Origin: an uncultured Pseudoxanthomonas sp.
GTDB lineage: Bacteria > Pseudomonadota > Gammaproteobacteria > Xanthomonadales > Xanthomonadaceae
Length of the DNA: 16,328 nucleotides
NCBI GenBank assembly: GCA_946886405.1
Contig: CAMPIO010000081.1
Coordinates: 1-16,328, forward strand
Direction: 5' to 3'
A program made the translations under genes and the position numbers. The notes below the pieces were generated by a model that ran no database searches, had not been told where the DNA came from, and was given only the letters and a program-made list of their open reading frames with translations. Positions within the stretch are counted from its first letter, which is position 1; each line of letters begins with the position of its first letter. Below are positions 9,474-16,328 of this stretch, in pieces.

Positions 9474-10811
9474 CTACGGAGCCGCTGCGTCCGACATCCA
9501 CACGGGCACTGGCAGGTGCCAAGCGTCGTCTTGGCCGGGGCGACGCTCGTTCATGGGCACGACAAGACGGTCGCCTTCCACGCGAATATCGCGCGAGGCG
9601 CTCTTGAACGCGGCAGGGCGGAAGCGCAAACGCTCTGCCAGCGGCCGCCTGTCCTGCCCCACATGGGCGCGCAGCCACAACCAGGTGCCCACCGCCTTCT
9701 GCCGCATCGCTGCATCTTGCAGCCGCACTGTGTAATCGCTATAAGCGGGCGCCTGCAGGCTGACCAGCGTGCAGCCTATTGCGTTGGCGATGCAGCGGAA
9801 CGAGATCCGCGACGGCTGCACGTATCCGCGCAGCGGTGTGTCGGAGGCGATGGATGCATTCGCCTCCTCTCCACAGAACCATTCGTAGGTCATCGCTCCG
9901 TGAGCCATCGTCTTGTCAACGTCCAGGAAAAGCCTGTCGGCCACTTTTCCTTTGAACGTATGTTTGCTGGACGCGCGGAAGCCTTCCGTCATCCATCGAC
10001 CTTCGCCCCGCAATGTGGAGCATATGTCCTGGGCCATCGGGGCGCCTGCTGCGAACACCTGGTCACAAAGCGCAGGCAATGGATAATCGGGAGGGAGTTC
10101 TGCCAGCATGTCGACCAACAACGTTGCGCTGCCCTGATACAAGGCAACGCCGACCATCGAGCCCAGCAGATTGTCGCCGCTGGCCACCAGCTTGCGTGCG
10201 ATGGACGCATTGCGGCAGACGCCCTGCAAGGCGATATCGGATTGGCCTACCGCGAACCGCTGGGCCTGCACGGTCAGATCTTCGATAAGCGGGCCGTAGG
10301 AAGGAAAAGGTGTATCCATTCGGCTCGGCAGCGTGGTGCGGAAGTGACCGTACGCATCCAACCGCTCGACGCGCGCGGACGTCACCCGCCGTCTCTCCAC
10401 CCACGACGAATAGGCGTGAAGATCTTCGCGCACGCGATGTAGGCACCCCGTTTCCACCATCCCGCACGGCTTGGGGTCGGTCGCCTCCTGGGCCACCAGC
10501 AGAGGCACCCCTTCCAGCACACTGATGTAAGGGGAGTACGCCACGCCTGAGTCAGGCGCGGAGGACGACGCAAGCCGGCGCGCCTCTTCAACGAGCAGGG
10601 CTTGAGCACGCCCGGCATCGACATCCAGTGCAAGCGACCAGATCGCTGCGAAACCGTTCTTCCCCTCCAGCGGCGGCAGCGCCTCGACCCTGGCCAGTGC
10701 TTCCGCCTCATGCCGGGGAATCGGCATCGCCCGGCTGGCGACGTAAAGCAGCACGACCAATGCCAGCAGTCCGAATACGACCGCGCCGAATCCTTTCACC
10801 ACCCTTCCCAT
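9474..10811 (-). CDS. Membrane-anchored cysteine-rich protein of unknown function
   Basis: A 445-aa protein I do not recognise beyond likely xanthomonad relatives. Residues 8-26 form a single uncleaved N-terminal membrane segment (VVFGLLALVVLLYV); the rest is probably periplasmic. It has eight cysteines (116, 123, 199, 249, 264, 313, 340, 347), an even number compatible with disulfides in an oxidising compartment. Other features are KNGFAAIWSLALDVDAGRAQ (residues 51-70), of a type seen in related hypothetical proteins, and a predicted helical middle portion. No catalytic motif is evident. The start at 10811 has AGGGGG and AGGGA upstream, and a TATAGT -10 candidate at 10842-10847. Its base use looks somewhat less GC-rich than its neighbours by eye. 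It is divergent from the DUF502 gene and convergent with the DUF4442 gene. Confidence 0.7.
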   Translation of the reverse strand: MGRVVKGFGAVVFGLLALVVLLYVASRAMPIPRHEAEALARVEALPPLEGKNGFAAIWSLALDVDAGRAQALLVEEARRLASSSAPDSGVAYSPYISVLEGVPLLVAQEATDPKPCGMVETGCLHRVREDLHAYSSWVERRRVTSARVERLDAYGHFRTTLPSRMDTPFPSYGPLIEDLTVQAQRFAVGQSDIALQGVCRNASIARKLVASGDNLLGSMVGVALYQGSATLLVDMLAELPPDYPLPALCDQVFAAGAPMAQDICSTLRGEGRWMTEGFRASSKHTFKGKVADRLFLDVDKTMAHGAMTYEWFCGEEANASIASDTPLRGYVQPSRISFRCIANAIGCTLVSLQAPAYSDYTVRLQDAAMRQKAVGTWLWLRAHVGQDRRPLAERLRFRPAAFKSASRDIRVEGDRLVVPMNERRPGQDDAWHLPVPVWMSDAAAP

Positions 10812-10841
10812 TCCCTGCCCCCTTTCATCGTCCTGTCGCCG

Positions 10842-10847
10842 ACTATA
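10842..10847 (-). promoter_or_regulatory. Candidate -10 box (TATAGT) for the cysteine-rich protein gene
   Basis: TATAGT matches five of six consensus bases and would start transcription about 24 nt before ATG 10811. It is embedded in an interrupted palindrome with arms GTCGC and GCGAC (10835-10852). No good -35 is seen. Confidence 0.3.
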
Positions 10848-10867
10848 GCGACTGCCATCGCCGGGCC

Positions 10868-10873
10868 TACAAT
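10868..10873 (+). promoter_or_regulatory. Candidate -10 box (TACAAT) of the DUF502 gene, possibly leaderless
   Basis: TACAAT matches five of six consensus bases and ends only six bases before ATG 10880. Transcription would then begin at or next to the A of the start codon. No Shine-Dalgarno is present before this ATG, which agrees with a leaderless message. No convincing -35 was found. Confidence 0.35.
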
Positions 10874-10879
10874 AGACCC

Positions 10880-11551
10880 ATGTCCCCCGACCATCCCCCG
10901 CACCGCGTCTCGGTGCAGAAGCTCTTCATCACCGGCTTGCTGACCCTGCTGCCCATCTGGCTGACGTGGGTCGTCATCAAGTTCGTGTTCGTGCTGCTGT
11001 CCGACATCAGCAAGCCGTGGGTGGAACCGTTGTCACACCAGATCGCGGCGACGTTCCCGCTGTCGCTGGGCTGGTTCAACGGCCTGTGGGTGCAGAACAC
11101 TATCGCCATGGTCGCCACGCTGTTCGTGATCCTGGCCGTCGGCGCGCTGACGCGGCGCGTCGTCGGACAGCGGCTGCTGCGCTGGTTCGAGGCGCTGATC
11201 GCACGCGTGCCCCTGGCGAACGTCATCTACACCAGCGCACGCAAGCTGCTGGACATGCTGGAAACGAAGCCCGGCAGCACGCAGCGCGTGGTGCTGATCG
11301 ATTTCCCTCACCGGGACATGAAATCCGTCGGTCTGGTGACGCGGGTGATCCGCGAAGAAGGCAGCGGGCGCGAACTGGCCGCTGTCTACGTTCCCACCAC
11401 CCCCAATCCGACGTCGGGCTACCTGGAAATCGTCCCGGTCGAACTGCTGACGCCGACCGACTGGACGGTGGACCAGGCGATGAGCTTCATCATTTCCGGC
11501 GGCGCCGTCGCGCCGGAGACCATGCCGTTCACCCGCGCCGGAGACCGCTGA
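10880..11551 (+). CDS. DUF502 family inner-membrane protein
   Basis: A 223-aa membrane protein of the DUF502 family (related to plant COV proteins), with no established bacterial function. Two strong hydrophobic segments lie at about residues 15-40 (LFITGLLTLLPIWLTWVVIK) and 73-91 (NTIAMVATLFVILAVGALT). The soluble C-terminal part holds the family signatures RVPLANVIYTSARK (109-122), VPTTPNPTSG (171-180) and MSFIISGG (201-208). The frame is open 250 bp upstream, but ATG 10880 begins the conserved region and follows a -10 box. The stop lies 3 bp before the YhhQ-type transporter start, so the two form an operon. Confidence 0.85.
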   Translation: MSPDHPPHRVSVQKLFITGLLTLLPIWLTWVVIKFVFVLLSDISKPWVEPLSHQIAATFPLSLGWFNGLWVQNTIAMVATLFVILAVGALTRRVVGQRLLRWFEALIARVPLANVIYTSARKLLDMLETKPGSTQRVVLIDFPHRDMKSVGLVTRVIREEGSGRELAAVYVPTTPNPTSGYLEIVPVELLTPTDWTVDQAMSFIISGGAVAPETMPFTRAGDR

Positions 11552-11554
11552 ACC

Positions 11555-12331
11555 ATGCACGCGCCGCGCACCCTGGATGACCGCGCGGTGCGCCTCTTCA
11601 TCGTGCTGGCGGCGGTGTTCTGCGCCAACGCGGTGCTGGCCGAGTTCATCGGCGTCAAGATCTTCGCGCTGGAAGATACGCTGGGCATCGCGCCGCTGGA
11701 ATGGAACCTGTTCGGCCAGACCGGCTCGCTCAGCTTCACCGCCGGCACCTTGCTGTGGCCGTTCGTGTTCATCCTGACCGACACCATCAACGAGTTCTTC
11801 GGCAAGCGCGGCGTGCGCTTCATCTCGTGGCTGGCGGTGGCGCTGATCGTCTATGGCTTCCTGTTCGCCTTCGCCGCCATCGCACTCGCGCCGGCCGGCT
11901 GGTGGGTGGAAGCGGCGCAGGCGCAGGGCGTGCCGGACTACCAGAAGGCGTTCGCGGCGATCTTCGGCCAGGGCATGTGGACCATCGCCGGCTCGGTGGT
12001 GGCGTTCCTCGTTGGCCAGCTGATCGACGTGTCGGTGTTCCATCGCATCCGCCACGCCACCGGCGACCGCTGGGTGTGGTTGCGCGCGACCGGCTCTACC
12101 GCGATCTCGCAGCTGGTGGACAGCTTCGTGGTGATCTACATCGCCTTCGTGCTGGGGCCGCAGAAGTGGCCTACCTCGCTGTTCCTGGCCGTCAGTACCG
12201 TCAACTATGCGTACAAGATGCTCGCGGCCACCGCGCTGATCCCGCTGCTGTACTTGATGCGCCACGGCATCCGCCGCTACCTGGGTCACGAACGCGAGCG
12301 GCAACTCCGTGCCGAGGCAGCGCTCGACTGA
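11555..12331 (+). CDS. yhhQ: Queuosine precursor transporter, YhhQ family
   Basis: A 258-aa inner-membrane carrier of the vitamin-uptake (VUT/YhhQ) family, which imports queuosine precursors such as preQ0 or preQ1 for tRNA wobble modification. Six or so hydrophobic segments are visible. The family motifs are FILTDTINEFFGKRG (residues 72-86), GQLIDVSVFHRIR (154-166) and the RATGSTAISQLVDSFVV region (177-193), which includes the paired acidic and serine residues expected in the transport path. It lies 3 bp after DUF502 and is probably translated from the same mRNA. No preQ1 riboswitch was noticed upstream, and no queuosine biosynthesis gene is in the window, so the substrate rests on family membership. 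Confidence 0.88.
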   Translation: MHAPRTLDDRAVRLFIVLAAVFCANAVLAEFIGVKIFALEDTLGIAPLEWNLFGQTGSLSFTAGTLLWPFVFILTDTINEFFGKRGVRFISWLAVALIVYGFLFAFAAIALAPAGWWVEAAQAQGVPDYQKAFAAIFGQGMWTIAGSVVAFLVGQLIDVSVFHRIRHATGDRWVWLRATGSTAISQLVDSFVVIYIAFVLGPQKWPTSLFLAVSTVNYAYKMLAATALIPLLYLMRHGIRRYLGHERERQLRAEAALD

Positions 12332-12362
12332 GCCGGCGTACCGGGCTCCGCCATCCAGCATC

Positions 12363-12370
12363 GGGAGAGG
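12363..12370 (+). promoter_or_regulatory. Ribosome binding site of the serine hydrolase gene
   Basis: GGGAGAGG places its GGAG core six bases before ATG 12374. The in-frame GTG at 12371 directly touches it and is therefore unlikely to be the start. Confidence 0.6.
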
Positions 12371-12373
12371 GTG

Positions 12374-13423
12374 ATGAAAGCGACCTGGCTACTGGGAATC
12401 CTGCTGATGACGAACGTCGATGCAAGCGCAGCCGTACGTGAGGACGATATCGATGCGTGGATGCGCGAGTACACAGGCCGCGTACCCGGTGCATCGGTAC
12501 TGGTACTCAAGGACGGCGCGACGGCGTTCCAGCGCAGCTACGGCATGGCCGATCTCGAAGCCGGCCTCGCCACATCACCCGGAACCAACTATCGCCTCGC
12601 GTCGATCAGCAAGCAGTTCACCGCCGCCTGCGTGCTGTTGCTGGCGGAGGACGGCGCGCTGTCGGTGGATGATCCGTTGCGGCGCTGGCTGCCCTCGCTG
12701 CCGGCATCCACCGGTGACATCACGCTGCGCCACCTGCTCAGCCACACCTCGGGCGTCGTCGATTACGAGGACCTGATTCCCGCGGATCAGTCACGGCAGC
12801 TGCGTGACGCTGATGTGCTGCGCCTGCTCGAACGCGAAGACCGGCTGTACTTTCCTGCCGGCAGCGCTTACCGCTACAGCAACAGCGGTTACGCGTTGCT
12901 GGCGCTGGTCGTGGAACGCGCTTCGGGTCAGCGATTCCCCGCGTTCCTGCAGGCGAGGATCTTCACTCCTCTCGGCATGACGGCCACCCTCGCGCGGGAA
13001 GACGAGGGACCCGCCGTGAGGGACCGTGCATTTGGCTACCGCCCGTTCGACGGGCAATGGCAACGCAGCGACCAGAGCACGACCAGCGCGGTGCTGGGAG
13101 ATGGCGGTATCTATTCCTCGCTGGAAGACCTCGCGCGCTGGGATGCGGCGCTGTATGACGGACGCCTGCTGTCGGCGACGTCCCGCGCGCTGGCGTTCTC
13201 GCCCTCCACCGCTACTCCGGAAGCGGACGTGGCCCATTACGGTTTCGGCTGGCGCCTGCAGGGCGGCATGCAATGGCACTCCGGCGAAAGCATCGGTTTC
13301 CGCAACGTGCTGCTGCGCTTTCCTGCGCAACGGCTGACCGTGATCGTGCTGACCAACCGCGATGGCCCGGAGCCCTACGCGCTGGCGCGACGCATCGCCG
13401 CGCTATGGGGCGGCACACCCTGA
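12374..13423 (+). CDS. Secreted serine beta-lactamase-like hydrolase (family S12)
   Basis: A 349-aa exported enzyme of the class C beta-lactamase/DD-peptidase (S12) fold. The first 20 residues form a signal peptide (MKATWLLGILLMTNVDASAA). The catalytic set is visible: SxxK at S77-I-S-K80 (nucleophile and base), YxN as Y168-S-N170, and a third motif HSG at 302-304 in place of KTG. DITLRHLLSHTSGV (115-128) is the usual family segment. Substitution of KTG by HSG is common in esterases and D-amino-acid peptidases of this group, so true beta-lactamase activity is not implied. It lies 42 bp after yhhQ with its own good ribosome site; the gap holds only a 5-bp imperfect hairpin without a T-tract, so read-through from upstream is possible. 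Confidence 0.83.
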   Translation: MKATWLLGILLMTNVDASAAVREDDIDAWMREYTGRVPGASVLVLKDGATAFQRSYGMADLEAGLATSPGTNYRLASISKQFTAACVLLLAEDGALSVDDPLRRWLPSLPASTGDITLRHLLSHTSGVVDYEDLIPADQSRQLRDADVLRLLEREDRLYFPAGSAYRYSNSGYALLALVVERASGQRFPAFLQARIFTPLGMTATLAREDEGPAVRDRAFGYRPFDGQWQRSDQSTTSAVLGDGGIYSSLEDLARWDAALYDGRLLSATSRALAFSPSTATPEADVAHYGFGWRLQGGMQWHSGESIGFRNVLLRFPAQRLTVIVLTNRDGPEPYALARRIAALWGGTP

Positions 13424-13483
13424 AGGCGCCGACGACATGCGGCATGGCAGGCCAAGTCACATTAACGACGAACAAGGACGACA

Positions 13484-13502
13484 CCGGCCAGATGTCCGGC
13501 CA
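13484..13502. promoter_or_regulatory. Tandem CCGGCCA repeats ahead of the LysM-FecR promoter
   Basis: CCGGCCA occurs at 13484-13490 and 13496-13502, spaced 12 bp apart, in the place of a missing -35 box for the TATAAT at 13510. It may be a regulator site, but a 7-bp GC-rich repeat can also be chance. Confidence 0.2.
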
Positions 13503-13509
13503 AAGCTCC

Positions 13510-13515
13510 TATAAT
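13510..13515 (+). promoter_or_regulatory. Candidate -10 box (TATAAT) of the LysM-FecR/CHASE2 operon
   Basis: A perfect TATAAT in the 137-bp gap before the LysM-FecR gene would start transcription near 13522, leaving a leader of about 39 nt. No consensus -35 lies 16-18 bp upstream. The rest of the gap shows no terminator or RNA gene. Confidence 0.4.
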
Positions 13516-13560
13516 TGTGATCGATCCAACATTTCCTGACGACCAAGGCGGAAGCGAGCG

Positions 13561-15213
13561 ATGCGCGGGCGAGCGATCCAGGCAAAAGGATGGTGGTGGG
13601 GCCTGGCGATGCTGCTGTTGGCCTCCTGGTCGGCCAACGCCCAGGAATGGGTCTACCGGGTCCGTCCGGGCGACACGCTATGGGATGTGAGCGGCGCGCA
13701 CCTCAAACCGTCGATCCCCTGGCAGCGGCTGCAGGAGCACAACCGCATCGCCAATCCCTACCGGCTCCCGCCTGGCAGCACCCTGCGGATCCCGCTGCAA
13801 TGGCTGCATGACCAGCCTGCGACCGCCAAGGTCGTCGCCCTGCGGGGCATCGCGGTCGCACGCACGGCCGCTGGCCGCGATGCGCCGGTGACTGCCGGCA
13901 TGTCCCTGGGCAGCGGTGCACGCGTGACGACATCGCCGGAAGCTTCGCTCAGCCTGCAGTTCGCCGATGGCTCGCGACTGTTGCTGCTCGGCGACAGCGA
14001 ACTCCTCCTCGATCGCCTGACCCGCTTTGGCCGTTCCGGCATGGCCGATACGCGGCTGCGCCTGCAGCGCGGGCGTATCGGCAACGATGTGCGCCACCTG
14101 CGCGGACCGGCGGCGAACTTCATCGTCGACACGCCCAGCGCATCGTCCGCCGTGCGCGGGACGAAGTTCCGCGTGGAAGCCGGTGACCAGCGCACACACA
14201 CCGAGGTCCTGGAAGGGCGTGTCGCTGTGAGCGCGCCGCAGCAGCGCGGCGCCGTGCTGCGTCCGGGCTTCGGTGCCGTGGTGGCGCAGGGCCAGGCAGC
14301 GGTCACACCGGTCGCGCTGTTGCCCGCCCCCGATCTTTCGCGCCTCAATCTGCTCTCGCAACGTGCGCGCGCGGACCTGGCATGGCCTGCCGTTGCCGGC
14401 GCGCGCGGGTACCGCATCCAGGCAAGTGCGCGACGCACATTCGACAGCCTGCGGGTGGATGCCGAAAGCGATTCCCCCCACTACACGCTGCCGGCGCTCG
14501 AAGCGGGCACCTACTTCATCCGCGTGCGCGCGATCTCGCCGGACGGACTGGAAGGCCGCGACGCGGTCACCCGCCTGCAGATCGACGACCAGCCCGCACC
14601 ACCGTATTCCATCGCACCCGCAGCGGGTGGCGTGATCCGCACGCTGAACGTGGACCTGGCGTGGACGCAGGCCCCCGGCGCCACCGCATACGACTATGAA
14701 GTGGCTGGCGCGTCCGGATTCGCGCAACCCGTTGCGCACGCGCGCATCGAACGTGCGACCGCAGCCCGGCTGCCCACGACGCTGCCGCCGGGGGACTACG
14801 CCTGGCGCATCCGCAGCGTGGACGGCAACGGCAAGACGGGGCCCTTCGGCGACGGCGTGCCTTTCACCGTGCGTCCGCTGGCAGAGGTCACCGACATCGA
14901 CCGCACGGCGGCGGAGTCCGGCAGTACCCGCGAAGTGACCTTCCGTTGGCCGGCCGGCCAGCCGGGCCAGCGTTACCGCTTCCAGATGTCGCGTACGCCG
15001 GATTTCAGCGCCCCGCAGATCGACGAGCGGGTCGACGAGGCCCAGATCACCCTGCCCCGCCTGCGGTCGGGCACCTGGTACGTGCGTGCCCAGACCATCG
15101 ACGTGGACGGCTTCGAAGGCCCGTTCCCGGCGGCCCAGGTGGTCGAGGTGCCCTGCCGCTGGTGCCGGATTGGCGCCGGGGCGGGCGCATTGCTCATACT
15201 GCTGGCCCTGTGA
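13561..15213 (+). CDS. Secreted LysM-FecR domain protein with three Fn3-like repeats
   Basis: A 550-aa exported protein of unknown specific role. A signal peptide ends near ANA-Q (residue 27). Residues 31-78 are a LysM peptidoglycan-binding module (YRVRPGDTLWDV). Residues about 115-235 are a FecR domain, containing the GARVTTSPEASLSLQFADGS strand pair (119-138) and TPSASSAVRGTKFRV (191-205). Three Fn3-like repeats follow, near 272-342, 365-438 and 458-530, each closing with a W/Y-x-x-R strand and a DGxxGPF- or DGLEG-type turn. The end is odd: PCRWC (531-535) and then a short hydrophobic tail to residue 550, perhaps a membrane anchor. It overlaps the CHASE2 sensor gene by GTGA, so it is a likely periplasmic partner of that sensor; neither a sigma-factor nor a TonB receptor is next to it, so this is not a classical FecR anti-sigma factor. 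Confidence 0.82.
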   Translation: MRGRAIQAKGWWWGLAMLLLASWSANAQEWVYRVRPGDTLWDVSGAHLKPSIPWQRLQEHNRIANPYRLPPGSTLRIPLQWLHDQPATAKVVALRGIAVARTAAGRDAPVTAGMSLGSGARVTTSPEASLSLQFADGSRLLLLGDSELLLDRLTRFGRSGMADTRLRLQRGRIGNDVRHLRGPAANFIVDTPSASSAVRGTKFRVEAGDQRTHTEVLEGRVAVSAPQQRGAVLRPGFGAVVAQGQAAVTPVALLPAPDLSRLNLLSQRARADLAWPAVAGARGYRIQASARRTFDSLRVDAESDSPHYTLPALEAGTYFIRVRAISPDGLEGRDAVTRLQIDDQPAPPYSIAPAAGGVIRTLNVDLAWTQAPGATAYDYEVAGASGFAQPVAHARIERATAARLPTTLPPGDYAWRIRSVDGNGKTGPFGDGVPFTVRPLAEVTDIDRTAAESGSTREVTFRWPAGQPGQRYRFQMSRTPDFSAPQIDERVDEAQITLPRLRSGTWYVRAQTIDVDGFEGPFPAAQVVEVPCRWCRIGAGAGALLILLAL

Positions 15214-16328
15214 GCACCAGCCCGTCCACGCCCAAATGGAAGCCCCGCCTGCTGACGGCGGTGGGTGCGGCCGCGCTCACGATCCTGGTCACCCTGTCGG
15301 GAGTGACTGCGTCGCTCGATGCGTGGGTCTATGACCGGTTGGTCCTGGGCGCCGCGCCAGATGCCGACCCCCGCATCGTGGTGGTCGACGTCGACCAGAA
15401 GAGCCTTGCCGAACTCGGCCGCTGGCCGTGGTCGCGGCGCACGCATGCGCAGCTGGTCGACCGCCTGCGCTCGACCGACGTGAAGGGCATCGCGTTCAAC
15501 GTGCTGCTGTCGGAACCCGCGTTGTTCGACCCGGAGGGTGACGCGCTGCTGGCGCGGGCCATCAGCCGCAGCGGCCGGGTGGTATTGCCGGTGCTGGCCG
15601 AGCCGGTCCAACTCAACAGTTCCACCGTCGAACTGATGCCGATCCCCGAGTTCGCGGCGTCGGCCGCATCGCTGGGCCACGCCGAAATGGCGCTGGATGC
15701 CGACGGCGTGGCGCGCAACGCCTACCTGCGCGCGGGGCTCGGTTCACCGCACTGGCCGGCCCTGGCACTGGCATTGCTGCAGCTCGACCAGCCCCCGGGC
15801 ACCAGCACTGACCTGCCCGGACGCCGGCTGGTGACGACGGGCCTGGAGCCGTTCTCGTCGTCCGAGTGGGTGCGGGATCACGAGGTGCGCGTGCCGTTCA
15901 CCTCGCCGCCGAACGCCTTCCGCCACGTGTCGTATACCGACGTCCTCAATCAACGCATCCCGGCCTCGCTGCTGCGCGGCAACTGGATCCTCGTCGGGGT
16001 CGGCGCGACCGGCATGGGACCGATGGCACGCGCACCCGGACAACCGCCGAACGCGAGCATGAGTGGTACCGACTACCAGGCCAACCTGCTGAACATGCTG
16101 CTGAAGCGCGCGGCCATCACGCCGATGTCGGACGGCTGGCAGGCCATGCTGTCGGCCGCGCTCGCTGCGCTTCCGCTGCTGTTGTCGCTGCTGCCCGGGC
16201 TGCGCCACATCTGGCGCCCCACCGTACTGACGATGGCCAGCGTGCTGGTTCTGTCCATTCTGTTGTTGCGCTATGGCCACGTGTGGTTCTCGCCAGTACC
16301 CGCCTTGCTGGTGCTGGCGCTGGGTGCG
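15210..16328 (+). CDS. CHASE2-domain membrane sensor protein (3' end outside window)
   Basis: The first 373 codons of a gene running off the right edge. The GTG start at 15210 overlaps the LysM-FecR stop as GTGA; no in-frame ATG occurs until residue 143, so GTG is preferred. A membrane helix (about residues 17-35) leads to a periplasmic CHASE2 domain (about 40-300). This shows DPRIVVVDVDQKSLAELG (53-70) then RWPWSR (71-76), the strand GNWILVGVGATG (257-268) and the closing GTDYQANLLNMLL (286-298). Further hydrophobic segments lie at about 307-330, 337-354 and from 358 on. CHASE2 proteins usually carry a cytoplasmic adenylate cyclase, GGDEF/EAL or histidine kinase output; which one is present here cannot be seen. 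The overlap with the FecR-domain gene suggests the pair senses a cell-envelope signal together. Confidence 0.85.
   Translation, partial: MSTSPSTPKWKPRLLTAVGAAALTILVTLSGVTASLDAWVYDRLVLGAAPDADPRIVVVDVDQKSLAELGRWPWSRRTHAQLVDRLRSTDVKGIAFNVLLSEPALFDPEGDALLARAISRSGRVVLPVLAEPVQLNSSTVELMPIPEFAASAASLGHAEMALDADGVARNAYLRAGLGSPHWPALALALLQLDQPPGTSTDLPGRRLVTTGLEPFSSSEWVRDHEVRVPFTSPPNAFRHVSYTDVLNQRIPASLLRGNWILVGVGATGMGPMARAPGQPPNASMSGTDYQANLLNMLLKRAAITPMSDGWQAMLSAALAALPLLLSLLPGLRHIWRPTVLTMASVLVLSILLLRYGHVWFSPVPALLVLALGA

Noticed and set aside
12329..12349. Hairpin GAGCC/GGCTC after yhhQ as a possible terminator
   Set aside because: Only five pairs with a mismatch, and no T-tract follows, so an intrinsic terminator is not supported.
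11033..12361. Open frame of 442 codons on the minus strand opposite DUF502 and yhhQ
   Set aside because: Antisense shadow with low-complexity His/Arg/Gln composition, no motif and no ribosome site.
13552..13584. Direct repeat GCGAGCGAT around the LysM-FecR start codon
   Set aside because: Short GC-rich repeat partly inside coding sequence; no reason to think it functional.
13678..14739. Open frame of 353 codons on the minus strand opposite the LysM-FecR gene
   Set aside because: Antisense to a well-supported gene, Arg/Ala/Gly-rich, no recognisable domain.

Overview
The window is chromosomal DNA from a high-GC gammaproteobacterium, most likely a member of the Lysobacteraceae/Xanthomonadaceae (Pseudoxanthomonas-, Stenotrophomonas- or Lysobacter-like). 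This is inferred from the leuS-lptE-holA-nadD-rsfS gene order, the GTAG-headed REP hairpins typical of Stenotrophomonas/Xanthomonas, Xanthomonadaceae-style short lipoprotein and secreted proteins, and densely packed GC-rich genes. No tRNA, rRNA, CRISPR array, insertion sequence or prophage gene was recognised, and no stretch over about 150 bp lacks a gene.

Layout. Positions 1-5042 (minus strand) hold a housekeeping operon: leucyl-tRNA synthetase (leuS), LPS-assembly lipoprotein (lptE), DNA polymerase III delta subunit (holA), NAD biosynthesis adenylyltransferase (nadD) and the first codons of what is probably rsfS at the left edge. A divergent gene at 5149-6444 (plus) encodes a secreted binuclear-metal amidohydrolase. 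It ends against an inverted pair of REP hairpins (6457-6536), one of which supplies the stop codon of the next, convergent gene.

Positions 6533-7961 (minus) hold a tight three-gene operon: a four-helix membrane protein with a DERDR segment (DUF2178-like), a 71-aa XRE-type repressor and a DUF998 membrane protein, joined by two ATGA overlaps. Just upstream are two 22-bp AATGT-N12-ACATT sites that overlap the promoter and are candidates for autoregulation. Facing away is cnoX (thioredoxin-TPR chaperedoxin with an intact CGPC site), followed by a DUF4442 hot-dog thioesterase-like gene (8108-9470). A membrane-anchored, cysteine-rich protein of unknown function is convergent (9474-10811, minus).

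Positions 10880-13423 (plus) hold a DUF502 membrane protein (possibly leaderless), a YhhQ-type queuosine-precursor transporter and a secreted serine beta-lactamase-like hydrolase. From 13561 to the right edge there is a two-gene signalling unit: a secreted LysM-FecR protein with three Fn3-like repeats, overlapping by GTGA a CHASE2 membrane sensor whose cytoplasmic output domain lies beyond the window.

Most genes are ordinary housekeeping or conserved-hypothetical genes. The points most worth a second look are the paired operator sites at the XRE/DUF2178/DUF998 operon, the REP pair with its compensatory stem change and donated stop codon, the LysM-FecR/CHASE2 unit, and the uncharacterised eight-cysteine protein.
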